Source: Hydrogenovibrio marinus (GTDB lineage Bacteria; Pseudomonadota; Gammaproteobacteria; Thiomicrospirales; Thiomicrospiraceae). Taken from it: a stretch of 64,000 nucleotides of DNA. Positions within the stretch are counted from its first letter, which is position 1, and every line of letters begins with the position of its first letter. Location of the stretch: NCBI RefSeq assembly GCF_013340845.1, contig NZ_AP020335.1:682001-746000 (forward strand). The letters run 5' to 3'. Under the pieces are notes generated by a model that saw only the letters and a program-made list of their open reading frames with translations, did not search any database and had not been told where the DNA came from. The position numbers were made by a program, and so were the translations under genes. Positions 27,106 through 34,567 of this stretch are shown here, in pieces.

Positions 27106-27558
27106 ATGCAGTTAACGAAATATACAGATTATGCTTTGCGGGTATTGATGTACTTGGCCATCCAAGAAGATCGTACGGAAAAAATTCAGATTCAAACCAT
27201 TGCAGATAAGTTTGGTATTCCGAAAAACCATTTGATAAAAGTTGTTCACCGATTAGGTCAGGAAGGATTTATCAGCACTGTAAAAGGAAAAGGAGGCGGT
27301 ATCTTTTTGTGTCGCGCACCTTCTACCATTTCGGTAGGGCAAGTGGTTCGTCGTTTGGAGACGACCTTGAATCCAGTTAATTGTGATGAACCTGTTTGCT
27401 GCATAAAAGAAGTCTGCATGCTCAAGCCCGCACTCTATGCTGCTATGGAAGCATTTTTGTCTACTTTAGATAATTATACTTTGGCGGACATCACGCAAAA
27501 CGAACAGAATCTGGTGAACCTGTTACATACAGGCGGTACGGAGAACTTCTTCAAATAG
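27106..27558 (+). CDS. Rrf2-family regulator, NsrR type (copy 2)
   Basis: 150 residues. It starts MQLTKYTDYALRVLMYLAI and keeps the cluster cysteines (NCDEPVCCIKEVCML; note the extra adjacent Cys). It is a paralogue of the regulator at 23687-24112. It is divergently transcribed from the membrane-protein genes over two NsrR-like operators, so autoregulation is likely. No Shine-Dalgarno sequence precedes the ATG, and the operator touches it, so the mRNA may be leaderless. The two copies may divide control between hmp and the HPP operon. Confidence 0.88.
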   Translation: MQLTKYTDYALRVLMYLAIQEDRTEKIQIQTIADKFGIPKNHLIKVVHRLGQEGFISTVKGKGGGIFLCRAPSTISVGQVVRRLETTLNPVNCDEPVCCIKEVCMLKPALYAAMEAFLSTLDNYTLADITQNEQNLVNLLHTGGTENFFK

Positions 27559-27954
27559 ACGACTATGAAATATTTGAACCCCGCAAAGAGCTTGGCGAGG
27601 TTTGGGTTGTCTGAAATGGGTGTTTTAATTGCCCATCATCATGCTTACGTAAGCATCTTTTAGCTCTGCTCTTTTGCAGTCACTTTTTACATTTCTTGCT
27701 GCGTTTTTAAATGCTACATAAAACATGGTGCCTGCCGCTTGTAAGTGTTGGGTTGTCCAACTTTTTATAGAATCAGGTCAACGGCATGATATGCGGATGC
27801 ATATTTTTTTATTATAAAAATGGGGGATATTAAAGATGTTTTCATATTTTATTAAAGTTGAAATGGTATTCTGCACCGACATACATGCCTGATATACTAA
27901 AAAGATAATTTCCTCCAGGATGAATAATTGCTAGGGATTGGTAAAAGGATAAGA
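27559..27954. other. Intergenic region with one terminator-like palindrome
   Basis: About 400 bases without a gene. ATGCTTA-CG-TAAGCAT (27641-27656) followed by CTTTT is a probable terminator for the NsrR paralogue. AAAGGA at 27943-27949 is the ribosome-binding site for ATG 27955. I see nothing else that I can support. Confidence 0.5.
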
Positions 27955-29205
27955 ATGAACAATATTTCAGATAATCTTACTCCAACGAGTAGGTTTCTTG
28001 GACTGGCACCATTTTTACGTCTGAGTTTGGACGATCAAGATTTAATGCCGATTGCGCAAAACATATTCCAACAGTTGGAAGAGGATTCAGCCAATCCTGA
28101 GCTATTGATGAACCTGTCCATGGTGATGCAAATTCTGGGTGACCCTAAGGTTGGGCTTGAGCTGCAAAAGCAGGCCTTATTGCTAAAAAGAACCTATGTC
28201 ATACCATCTGTAACCGGGAAGGCTAAATATCGACTTTTATTGCTGATGGCACCGGGTGATATAGCTGAGAACACACCGTTAGACTGCCTGATGGAAGGTG
28301 AAGAGGTCGAGTTGATTTTCTATTACCTGAGTGAAGAAGCACCATGGTTTATCGACCCGATTCCCGAGCATGATGTCGCGATGGTCGGTGTGTGTGAATC
28401 TGCACACCATAAACCTATGCTGGAAGCACTTACCGAAACTCTGAGACACTGGCAAGTACCGGTTATCAATGCACCTGAGTATATCGGTGTTACTGATAGG
28501 ACTTGTGCAAGCCGCTTGCTGAATCCTGTACCAGGTATTGAAGCGCCGATGACGTTTTTACTGGAAAGAACATCACTGGCTGAGTTAGCGGCAGGTGAAA
28601 CTGTGTTATCTGAAAAGTATGAAGGCGTTCGTTTCCCCATTTTGGTCAGGCCTCGTGACTCTCATGCCGGGCGTGACCTTGAAAAAGTAGAATCGACAGA
28701 AGCCCTGGCTCAATACCTTGAAAAGGTTGAAACTGATGAGTACTTTCTCTGTAATTTTATTGATTATAGTGACGAACAAGGTGACTTCAAAAAATTCAGG
28801 ATTGTCTTGGTGGAAGGGAACGCCTACATTTGTCACAAGGCAACTTCCAAGCACTGGATGATTCATTACGTGAATGCTGGTATGCTCGACGAAGAGGCAG
28901 AAATAAAGCGTCAAGACGAAGCCTATAGCATGATGCATTTCAATGAGTTTATTGAACGTCACGGTGATGCTTTGAAATCGATTTACGAAAAAACAAAAAT
29001 GGATTACTTAGGCATTGACTGTGCGGAAACCAAAGACGGTCAATTGCTGATTTTTGAAATCGACCACGTGATGGTGGTGCATGGTATGGATCCTGTTGAT
29101 AAATTTGCATACAAGTTGCAACCAACTCAGAAAATCAAGGATGCATTCAATACAATGGTAGAGAATAAAATCAAAGCCTTTCCATCTGACGAAAACAATA
29201 GTTAA
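27955..29205 (+). CDS. ATP-grasp (RimK-like) protein with TPR-like N-terminus
   Basis: About 416 residues. The N-terminal 100 residues are helical and TPR-like (LMNLSMVMQILGDPKVGLELQKQALLL). The rest is an ATP-grasp fold: RLLNPVPGIEAPMTFLLER, then FPILVRPRDSHAGRDLEKV, then YFLCNFIDYSDEQGDFKKFRIVLVEG, then YLGIDCAETKDGQLLIFEID. ATP-grasp enzymes join a carboxylate to an amine or thiol via an acyl phosphate. The substrate is unknown. It lies 24 bases upstream of serC on the same strand. AAAGGA before ATG 27955 decides the start. Confidence 0.75.
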   Translation: MNNISDNLTPTSRFLGLAPFLRLSLDDQDLMPIAQNIFQQLEEDSANPELLMNLSMVMQILGDPKVGLELQKQALLLKRTYVIPSVTGKAKYRLLLLMAPGDIAENTPLDCLMEGEEVELIFYYLSEEAPWFIDPIPEHDVAMVGVCESAHHKPMLEALTETLRHWQVPVINAPEYIGVTDRTCASRLLNPVPGIEAPMTFLLERTSLAELAAGETVLSEKYEGVRFPILVRPRDSHAGRDLEKVESTEALAQYLEKVETDEYFLCNFIDYSDEQGDFKKFRIVLVEGNAYICHKATSKHWMIHYVNAGMLDEEAEIKRQDEAYSMMHFNEFIERHGDALKSIYEKTKMDYLGIDCAETKDGQLLIFEIDHVMVVHGMDPVDKFAYKLQPTQKIKDAFNTMVENKIKAFPSDENNS

Positions 29206-29229
29206 CCCCGCCGAAACAGACGAATCTAA

Positions 29230-30333
29230 ATGAAGAATTTAAACGAACTCAACTTTTCTGCTGGTCCTGGTGCATTGCCGGAGACTGTTCTCAATCAAGT
29301 TCAAGAATCCATTTTGACCTTGCCGGAAACCGGAATGTCAGTGTTGGGAATGAGCCATCGTTCAGATTGGTTCAGTTCGGTTTTGGAAGAGGCGGAGACC
29401 AATATCCGTCAACTGCTTGGCATTGGTGAAGAGTTTCATGTGCTGTTCTTACAAGGCGGCGCAACCCAACAGTTTTCAATGATTCCAATCACGTTGCTCA
29501 GAAACACCGGACGGGAAGCAGAATACCTGCAAACCGGTTATTGGGGTAAAAAAGCCATAGTCGAGGCAGAAAAGGAAGGTAAGGTCAAAACCCTATGGTC
29601 GGGGCAGGCGGATGGCTACAAGCGTTTGCCGGACGATGCAGAATTGTCGTTTTCAGAGCAAGCCGCTTATTTGCACTATGCTTCCAATGAAACGGTAGAA
29701 GGGTTACAGTTTCATCGTGTATTGGGTCCTGACAGCGTTCCTCGTGTATGCGATATGTCATCTGATTTCTTATCGCGCCCAGTTGATGCCGACCGTTTCT
29801 CTATCATCTATGCGCATGCCCAGAAGAACATTGGGCCAGCTGGTGTGACTGTGGTGTTAATCAAAAAATCACTGTTGGACAGCGCGCAGGAACAACCAAA
29901 TTTACCGTCGTTTTTGGATTACCGTAACCATGTGGCGACACACTCCAATTACAACACGCCGCCAGTGTTTGCGATTTACGTGACCTTATTGGTGACACGT
30001 TGGATCAAGGATGTGGTCGGTGGTTTAGAAAACATGGAAAACATCAACCACCGAAAAGCCGAACTACTTTATCAGGCGATTGATGACAGCCAAGGCTTTT
30101 ATCAAGGCTGGTCTCGCAAAGAAGATCGTTCTTACATGAATGCGACCTTTAACCTGACTACGCCAGAGTTGGAGCAGCGCTTTTTACAGGAAGCCGCACA
30201 AGCTGGCTTCTCTGGATTGGATGGGCATCGCTCATTGGGCGGTGTTCGTGCTTCTCTTTATAATGGTTTGACGGTGCCTGCCGTTGAGCAACTCTTGGAC
30301 TTCATGTCTACCTTTGAGCGCAAACATCGTTAA
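29230..30333 (+). CDS. serC: Phosphoserine aminotransferase
   Basis: A PLP enzyme converting 3-phosphohydroxypyruvate and glutamate to phosphoserine and 2-oxoglutarate, in serine (and often pyridoxal phosphate) synthesis. Motifs: LNFSAGPGALP at the start, LGMSHRSDWF (phosphate-binding His-Arg pair), FLQGGATQQF, and the PLP lysine in HAQKNIGPAG. Length 367, near the usual 360. It is co-directional with the ATP-grasp gene. A private substrate serving the neighbouring regulon cannot be excluded, but all SerC signatures are intact. Confidence 0.92.
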   Translation: MKNLNELNFSAGPGALPETVLNQVQESILTLPETGMSVLGMSHRSDWFSSVLEEAETNIRQLLGIGEEFHVLFLQGGATQQFSMIPITLLRNTGREAEYLQTGYWGKKAIVEAEKEGKVKTLWSGQADGYKRLPDDAELSFSEQAAYLHYASNETVEGLQFHRVLGPDSVPRVCDMSSDFLSRPVDADRFSIIYAHAQKNIGPAGVTVVLIKKSLLDSAQEQPNLPSFLDYRNHVATHSNYNTPPVFAIYVTLLVTRWIKDVVGGLENMENINHRKAELLYQAIDDSQGFYQGWSRKEDRSYMNATFNLTTPELEQRFLQEAAQAGFSGLDGHRSLGGVRASLYNGLTVPAVEQLLDFMSTFERKHR

Positions 30334-30335
30334 TT

Positions 30336-30362
30336 ATTGCTTTGGTGCATTGCTTTGGTGCA
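30336..30362 (+). promoter_or_regulatory. NtrC-like site formed by a 13-bp tandem repeat
   Basis: ATTGCTTTGGTGC occurs twice in tandem (30336-30348, 30349-30361). The 17-mer at 30346-30362 has the NtrC pattern TGCA-N5-TTGGTGCA. It lies 73 bases upstream of the sigma-54 element. Confidence 0.6.
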
Positions 30363-30434
30363 GACGACCCTTTTTGATGCCCTGATTAAATGGATTTTTA
30401 TTTATAACTGATTGAAATAAAAGTCTTTTCTCTT

Positions 30435-30451
30435 TTGGTATAGCCGTTGCT
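30435..30451 (+). promoter_or_regulatory. Sigma-54 promoter of the guanidine operon
   Basis: TTGGTATAGCCGTTGCT: TGGTATA (-24) and TTGCT (-12), with exact spacing to the consensus TGGCACG-N4-TTGCW. Confidence 0.75.
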
Positions 30452-30478
30452 TATTACGAAATAAACAAAACGTAATAA
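30451..30478 (+). promoter_or_regulatory. Operator A for the NikR-like regulator
   Basis: A perfect inverted repeat TTATTACG-N12-CGTAATAA. It begins directly after the -12 element and covers the expected transcription start (about 30461), a repressor position. It can also be read as TTATTA-N16-TAATAA, the half-site spacing of NikR operators. The same site recurs at 48518 and 53345. Confidence 0.8.
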
Positions 30479-30506
30479 AATATTAACGTAACCAAGAGAG
30501 AGCACT

Positions 30507-31481
30507 ATGGCAATATTCCCAAAATCTTGGACGACTCCGCGAGTAGAACTAGATAAGGCATCAAAAATTTGGCTGACCATTGCCAGTTTTGCGATTCCTC
30601 TTTTGCTTTGGAGCTTAGTCAGCTATGTTCCGTTCCTTTGGCATCCTGACATCAAAGTGACTAATCCGGGTAATGTCAGTTATTTCCGTGAAGGCACACT
30701 TGTTAAGGAGGAAATTTTTGAGCGCGAAGTTGAGAAACGCTTGGCGATCAAAGGTGAGAATCCAGCCAATATTCCACAGGGTATTCCTGCCAACCCAGTT
30801 TACTTGCCGGCACCGCATGAAGTCGCCTTGGCGATGTATACTGCATTCACCACGCCACCAAAACGCAACAATGAACCTTGGTTGCATCAAAGCCTTTGGC
30901 ATTCTGTTCAAATTATCTTTTGGGGCTTTTTCTGGTCAATGGTCTTTGGTGTGCCACTCGGCATCTTGGCAGGCACCTACGACTCGGCATCGAGAATGAT
31001 TGAACCCTTCACCGAATTCTTCCGCTACTTGCCCGCACCCGCATTCGGTGCATTGGCGGTTGCGATACTGGGGATTTACGATGCACCCAAAATCGCCATC
31101 ATCTTTATTGGAACCTTCTTCCAAATGGTGCTGATTGTCGCCACCACCACCCGTAAATTGAACATGGCTTTGGTAGAAGCAGCATTGACGCTGGGTTGCA
31201 AAGGCAAGTCTTTGATTCGCAGAGTCATTTTGCCGGGCGTTTTGCCAGACTTGTTCCGCGACATGCGTATTTTGTTGGGTTGGGCATGGACCTATCTGAT
31301 TGTTGCGGAACTGATTGGAACCAGCTCGGGGATTACTTGGTTTATTACCCAGCAAGCACGCTATAAAAACTTCGACAACGTATTTGCTGCGATTTTAATG
31401 ATCGGGATTTTGGGAATCGTCACCGACATGATTCTGGCGAAACTGGGTAAACGTATGTTCCCTTGGCACAATGCAGGATAA
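30507..31481 (+). CDS. ABC transporter permease (TauC/SsuC type) of the guanidine operon
   Basis: The inner-membrane subunit of a NitT/TauT-type importer, 324 residues. It has a first membrane segment at about 25-45, an unusual periplasmic insert of about 65 residues (FEREVEKRLAIKGENPANIPQ), then five or more membrane segments. The EAA loop, which contacts the ATPase, is EAALTLGCKGKSLIRRVILPG. The same pair is common beside urea/guanidine carboxylases. The matching substrate-binding protein is not next to it but is probably the gene at 52339. First gene of the operon, under sigma-54, NtrC-like and NikR-like sites. Confidence 0.92.
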   Translation: MAIFPKSWTTPRVELDKASKIWLTIASFAIPLLLWSLVSYVPFLWHPDIKVTNPGNVSYFREGTLVKEEIFEREVEKRLAIKGENPANIPQGIPANPVYLPAPHEVALAMYTAFTTPPKRNNEPWLHQSLWHSVQIIFWGFFWSMVFGVPLGILAGTYDSASRMIEPFTEFFRYLPAPAFGALAVAILGIYDAPKIAIIFIGTFFQMVLIVATTTRKLNMALVEAALTLGCKGKSLIRRVILPGVLPDLFRDMRILLGWAWTYLIVAELIGTSSGITWFITQQARYKNFDNVFAAILMIGILGIVTDMILAKLGKRMFPWHNAG

Positions 31482-31493
31482 GCGGAGAGAAAT

Positions 31494-32429
31494 ATGACTG
31501 AAACGACTATGAATATTGAAAACGCACATCCGCTGGACAAATGGGTTACACCGGAGATTGCAGCACGTAACGATCGTATTGAGATTCGTCCTGTCGCGCT
31601 TGAAATCAAAGAACTACACAAATCCTTTGAGCACAAAGGTAAGGTCAACAAAGTCTTGAACGGCATTGATTTCACTACTCACAAACGTGAGTTTATCTGT
31701 GTGGTAGGACCTTCAGGGTGTGGTAAATCAACGCTGGCGAGACTGGTTGCTGGCTTGGAGCAAAAAGAAAGCGGCCACATTCTGGTAGAAGGGAAAGAGG
31801 TTACGGAACCTGGCCCGGATCGCGGTATGGTGTTCCAAAGCTATTCTCTGTTCCCATGGATGTCGGTCAAGCAAAACGTGATGTTTGGTTTGACCCAATC
31901 AGGTATGGCGAGAAATACAGCCGAAGCGGAAGCGCTACAGTGGATTGATTTGGTTGGGCTTTCCAAATTCGTCGATGCTTACCCTCACCAGCTTTCTGGT
32001 GGGATGAAGCAACGCGTGGCGATTATCCGCGCGCTGGCGAATCAACCGAAGATCCTGTTGATGGATGAGCCTTTTGCGGCTCTTGATCCGAAAAACCGTT
32101 TGAAGATGCAACAGTACCTATTGGAAATATGGCGCAATATCGACATTACGATTTTCTTTATCACGCATGATTTGGATGAGGCGATTTATCTGGCAGACCG
32201 CATTTTGGTGCTAGATGCCAACCCTGGTAGAGTAAAAGAAGTGGTTAAAGTACCACTTCCTAGACCAAGAGTGGATGACACGCTTTTGACTGAAGAGTTT
32301 TTGGCTACTAAGGCCTATTTAGAAAGCCTTGTGCACCCTCCGGAAACGGAAGATGAGGAGTCTATGGAAGACAAGCTCAGCATGGTGCGCATGGTTCCCG
32401 TTAACGCAGAAGTACCGGACATTTATTAA
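31494..32429 (+). CDS. ABC transporter ATP-binding protein (TauB/SsuB type)
   Basis: Cytoplasmic ATPase of the importer, 311 residues. Walker A GPSGCGKST, signature LSGGMKQRVAIIRALA, Walker B ILLMDEPFAALD, H-loop FFITHDLDEA. The protein is longer than typical TauB (about 255) at both ends: about 35 extra residues before the first strand and about 40 acidic residues after the core. It is 12 bases downstream of the permease gene and 1 base upstream of the regulator. Confidence 0.93.
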   Translation: MTETTMNIENAHPLDKWVTPEIAARNDRIEIRPVALEIKELHKSFEHKGKVNKVLNGIDFTTHKREFICVVGPSGCGKSTLARLVAGLEQKESGHILVEGKEVTEPGPDRGMVFQSYSLFPWMSVKQNVMFGLTQSGMARNTAEAEALQWIDLVGLSKFVDAYPHQLSGGMKQRVAIIRALANQPKILLMDEPFAALDPKNRLKMQQYLLEIWRNIDITIFFITHDLDEAIYLADRILVLDANPGRVKEVVKVPLPRPRVDDTLLTEEFLATKAYLESLVHPPETEDEESMEDKLSMVRMVPVNAEVPDIY

Positions 32430-32430
32430 T

Positions 32431-32904
32431 ATGGCACAACAACCTACAAACCTAGTGAGAACCAGTGCCTCGTTACCAGCGAAGGTGTTGGAAGATTTAG
32501 ACAAACTGGTCGTCGATCGTGGTTTTAACAATCGTTCCGCTTTATTGGCGGAAATGATTCAAAAGGAAGTGGCTTCTTATCGCCAGAACTTCACCAATGA
32601 AGTTATGGCAGGAACCTTGACCTTGGTGTTCGACCATTCTATTCCTGGCTTACAGCAGAAATTGAATCACCTTAAGCATCAATATGTTGCGGAAATTATT
32701 TCCTCAACGCAGATTCAGTTGATGGATCAGCACACGCTAGAAGTGAACTTGATGCAAGGCCCTGCACAGGACTTGAAACGTATCAGCGATGAAATGCTAT
32801 CGAATCGCGGTGTCAAAACCGGGAACCTTTATTTAACCCATTCAGCTTTGCCACCCATTTTTACAAGGGGGAAAGACGCAAAACAGGAGAAGTCGGATGA
32901 CTGA
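32431..32904 (+). CDS. NikR-like ribbon-helix-helix regulator lacking nickel ligands
   Basis: 157 residues. Residues 8-50 are a ribbon-helix-helix domain very close to NikR (RTSASLPAKVLEDLDKLV, RGFNNRS). Residues 60-145 match the NikR ACT-like ligand domain with no gap across the nickel region (TLTLVFDH, LMQGPAQDLKRISDEML, RGVKTGNLYLT). Of the four E. coli nickel ligands (His76, His87, His89, Cys95), only the first is kept (His83). The others are Gln94, Gln96 and Thr102. It should therefore sense something else, plausibly a guanidino compound. It overlaps the next gene by 8 bases. Three 28-bp inverted repeats in this window are its probable targets. ATG 32431 is preferred over the longer frame from 32329. 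Confidence 0.88.
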   Translation: MAQQPTNLVRTSASLPAKVLEDLDKLVVDRGFNNRSALLAEMIQKEVASYRQNFTNEVMAGTLTLVFDHSIPGLQQKLNHLKHQYVAEIISSTQIQLMDQHTLEVNLMQGPAQDLKRISDEMLSNRGVKTGNLYLTHSALPPIFTRGKDAKQEKSDD

Positions 32905-33664
32905 AAACAACGCGAAAACCACACCAAAATCTACCAGGTTGGGGGATTTGATCTGGCGTGAAAATCTGCCTGGCGGCGCACACTGGTCAGGCGTGATTCG
33001 TCGTGGAACCGTTTTGAGAATCACCGATGTTCAAGGTGGTGCTAACGCCTCTATGCTGATCAACAACATCGAAGTGAAGAACGAGCGCTACAACATGCCG
33101 GACACCTTGAAAGCACAAAAAACTGCTTTCCTGACAACACCAAATATGTGTTTCAGCGATATGGGGCGCGTGATGTGTTCCATCATCGGTGATACCTGCG
33201 GCTGGCACGACACCATTGGTGGTATTTCTAATGCCCGTATCGTTGAGAAGAAATACGGCGTGAAAAGTTACCAAGAAGCGCATAACGACTACTACAAAAG
33301 CGGTTTTGACAGCTTGATTAATGAGTTGGAAAAATGGGGCTTGGGTGTCAGCGACATCATGCCGAACATCAACTGGTTCAGCAAAGTGCGTGTTGAAGAT
33401 TCGGGTGCCATGACTTTTGTTGAAGGTAACTCTAAAGCGGGCGATTGCGTCGATTTACGTTTTGAGATGGACTGTATCGTCAGCATTGCGACAGCGCAGC
33501 ATCCGCTGGACCCTAACCCGAAATATGCCCCGAAACCGATTGAGTTGAGCGTGTTCAAAGCCATGTCTGTCGGGCAAGATGACCCTTGCAGATTGCATAG
33601 AGCAGAAAACGAACGTGCTTACTACAACACCAAGATTTACTATGGAGAAAATCCAAATGGCTAA
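32897..33664 (+). CDS. DUF1989 protein, carboxyguanidine deiminase subunit (urea carboxylase-associated protein 2 type)
   Basis: 255 residues. It shares with its neighbour the metal-site motif [11 protein letters not shown] and the opening [17 protein letters not shown]. In characterised systems two DUF1989 proteins (CgdA and CgdB) form a deiminase that removes ammonia from carboxyguanidine to give allophanate, the substrate of the hydrolase at 38212. The Cys and His of the motif probably bind zinc. It overlaps the regulator upstream and the next gene downstream by 8 bases each, so translation is coupled. Confidence 0.9.
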   Translation: MTENNAKTTPKSTRLGDLIWRENLPGGAHWSGVIRRGTVLRITDVQGGANASMLINNIEVKNERYNMPDTLKAQKTAFLTTPNMCFSDMGRVMCSIIGDTCGWHDTIGGISNARIVEKKYGVKSYQEAHNDYYKSGFDSLINELEKWGLGVSDIMPNINWFSKVRVEDSGAMTFVEGNSKAGDCVDLRFEMDCIVSIATAQHPLDPNPKYAPKPIELSVFKAMSVGQDDPCRLHRAENERAYYNTKIYYGENPNG

Positions 33665-34310
33665 GATGCAAACAGAAACTTTTGACGATAACCGTATTGT
33701 TTACCGTGAAGTGGTGGAAGCTGGCAAGCCTTGGATGCATGAAGTCAAAGCAGGCCAATATTTCCGCATTGTCGACTTGGAAGGTAACCAAGCGGTCGAT
33801 ACTTTGTTCTACAACGCCAAAGATCATTCCGAACGTTATTCGGCGGCAGACACCATTCGTGAGCAGGGCAACATCTACCTGACCACTGGCAGTGTGTTGC
33901 AGTCCAATATGCTCAATCCAATGTTAACGATTGTCGATGACACTTGCGGGCGTCATGACACCATCGGTGGCGCTTGCTCAGCAGAGAGTAACACCGTGCG
34001 TTACGCGATAGAAAAACGTCACATGCATTCTTGTCGCGACTCGTTCCTGATGGCATTGAACACTTGTGATTGCCATGCTGACAAGCCAATGACAAAAGGG
34101 GATTTGGCGAGTAACATTAATTTCTTTATGAACGTTCCGGTTTCTCCAGACGGGCATTTGGATTTTGATGACGGTATTTCCGCTCCGGGGCGCTATGTTG
34201 AGATGCAGGCACATATGGATGTGTTGGTGTTGGTGTCAAACTGCCCACAGTTGAACAACCCTTGTAATGGGTATAACCCGACACCGGTAGAGATGATTAT
34301 CTGGGCTTAA
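33657..34310 (+). CDS. DUF1989 protein, carboxyguanidine deiminase subunit (urea carboxylase-associated protein 1 type)
   Basis: 217 residues, paralogous to the preceding gene, with [11 protein letters not shown], then [25 protein letters not shown]. It is the second subunit of the predicted deiminase. Only the ATG at 33657 has a correctly placed GGAG, although the frame is open from 33579. A presence in pairs beside a carboxylase is typical of guanidine rather than urea pathways, because urea carboxylase makes allophanate directly and needs no deiminase. Confidence 0.9.
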   Translation: MAKMQTETFDDNRIVYREVVEAGKPWMHEVKAGQYFRIVDLEGNQAVDTLFYNAKDHSERYSAADTIREQGNIYLTTGSVLQSNMLNPMLTIVDDTCGRHDTIGGACSAESNTVRYAIEKRHMHSCRDSFLMALNTCDCHADKPMTKGDLASNINFFMNVPVSPDGHLDFDDGISAPGRYVEMQAHMDVLVLVSNCPQLNNPCNGYNPTPVEMIIWA

Positions 34311-34428
34311 AGGGGCATCAGCGACCCAATTGCATCGTTGTGTCCTCGAAAATTTCTCGCCTATCAAATGATATGTTTTGAAATTTTCTTGCGGGGCGCC
34401 TAGCACTTGAGCCACTGCTGACCCTTTA
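34308..34428 (+). ncRNA. Long nested hairpin between the deiminase gene and the riboswitch
   Basis: Outer pairing TAAAGGG-gca-TCAGC (34308-34322) with GCTGA-CCCTTTA (34417-34428). Inner pairing GAAAATTTC (34348-34356) with GAAATTTTC (34380-34388), and innermost TATCA-AA-TGATA. It includes the stop codon of the deiminase gene. It could be an RNA-stability or attenuation element, and no known family is recognised. Confidence 0.4.
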
Positions 34429-34511
34429 GGAAGAAAGCCGGTTGCGAAGCTTAAGGGATTCGTTGGGCGGTTTCAGTATCGAACGAACTTGAAAATTGTA
34501 ACGGATAAAAT

Positions 34512-34553
34512 CTAGGACGACCTAGTTGAAATAGAACCTTCAGAACGATCTGA
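34512..34553 (+). promoter_or_regulatory. Guanidine-II (mini-ykkC) riboswitch
   Basis: Two hairpins with ACGA loops: CTAGG-ACGA-CCTAG (34512-34525) and TCAGA-ACGA-TCTGA (34540-34553), 14 bases apart. Paired ACGR-loop hairpins are the defining feature of the guanidine-II class, where guanidinium holds the two loops together. The second hairpin ends 3 bases before AAGGA (34557-34561) of the carboxylase, so control of translation initiation is expected, with guanidine turning the gene on. It lies inside the operon, so it should tune only the carboxylase and hydrolase. Confidence 0.85.
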
Positions 34554-34567
34554 TAAAAGGAAAACCC

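Noticed and set aside
30334-30506. Guanidine-I (ykkC) riboswitch before the ABC permease
   Set aside because: I found none of its conserved segments; the region is explained by NtrC-like, sigma-54 and NikR-like sites.
32431-32904. Calling this gene nikR
   Set aside because: Three of four nickel ligands are missing and the context is guanidine metabolism, so the nickel-regulator name would mislead.
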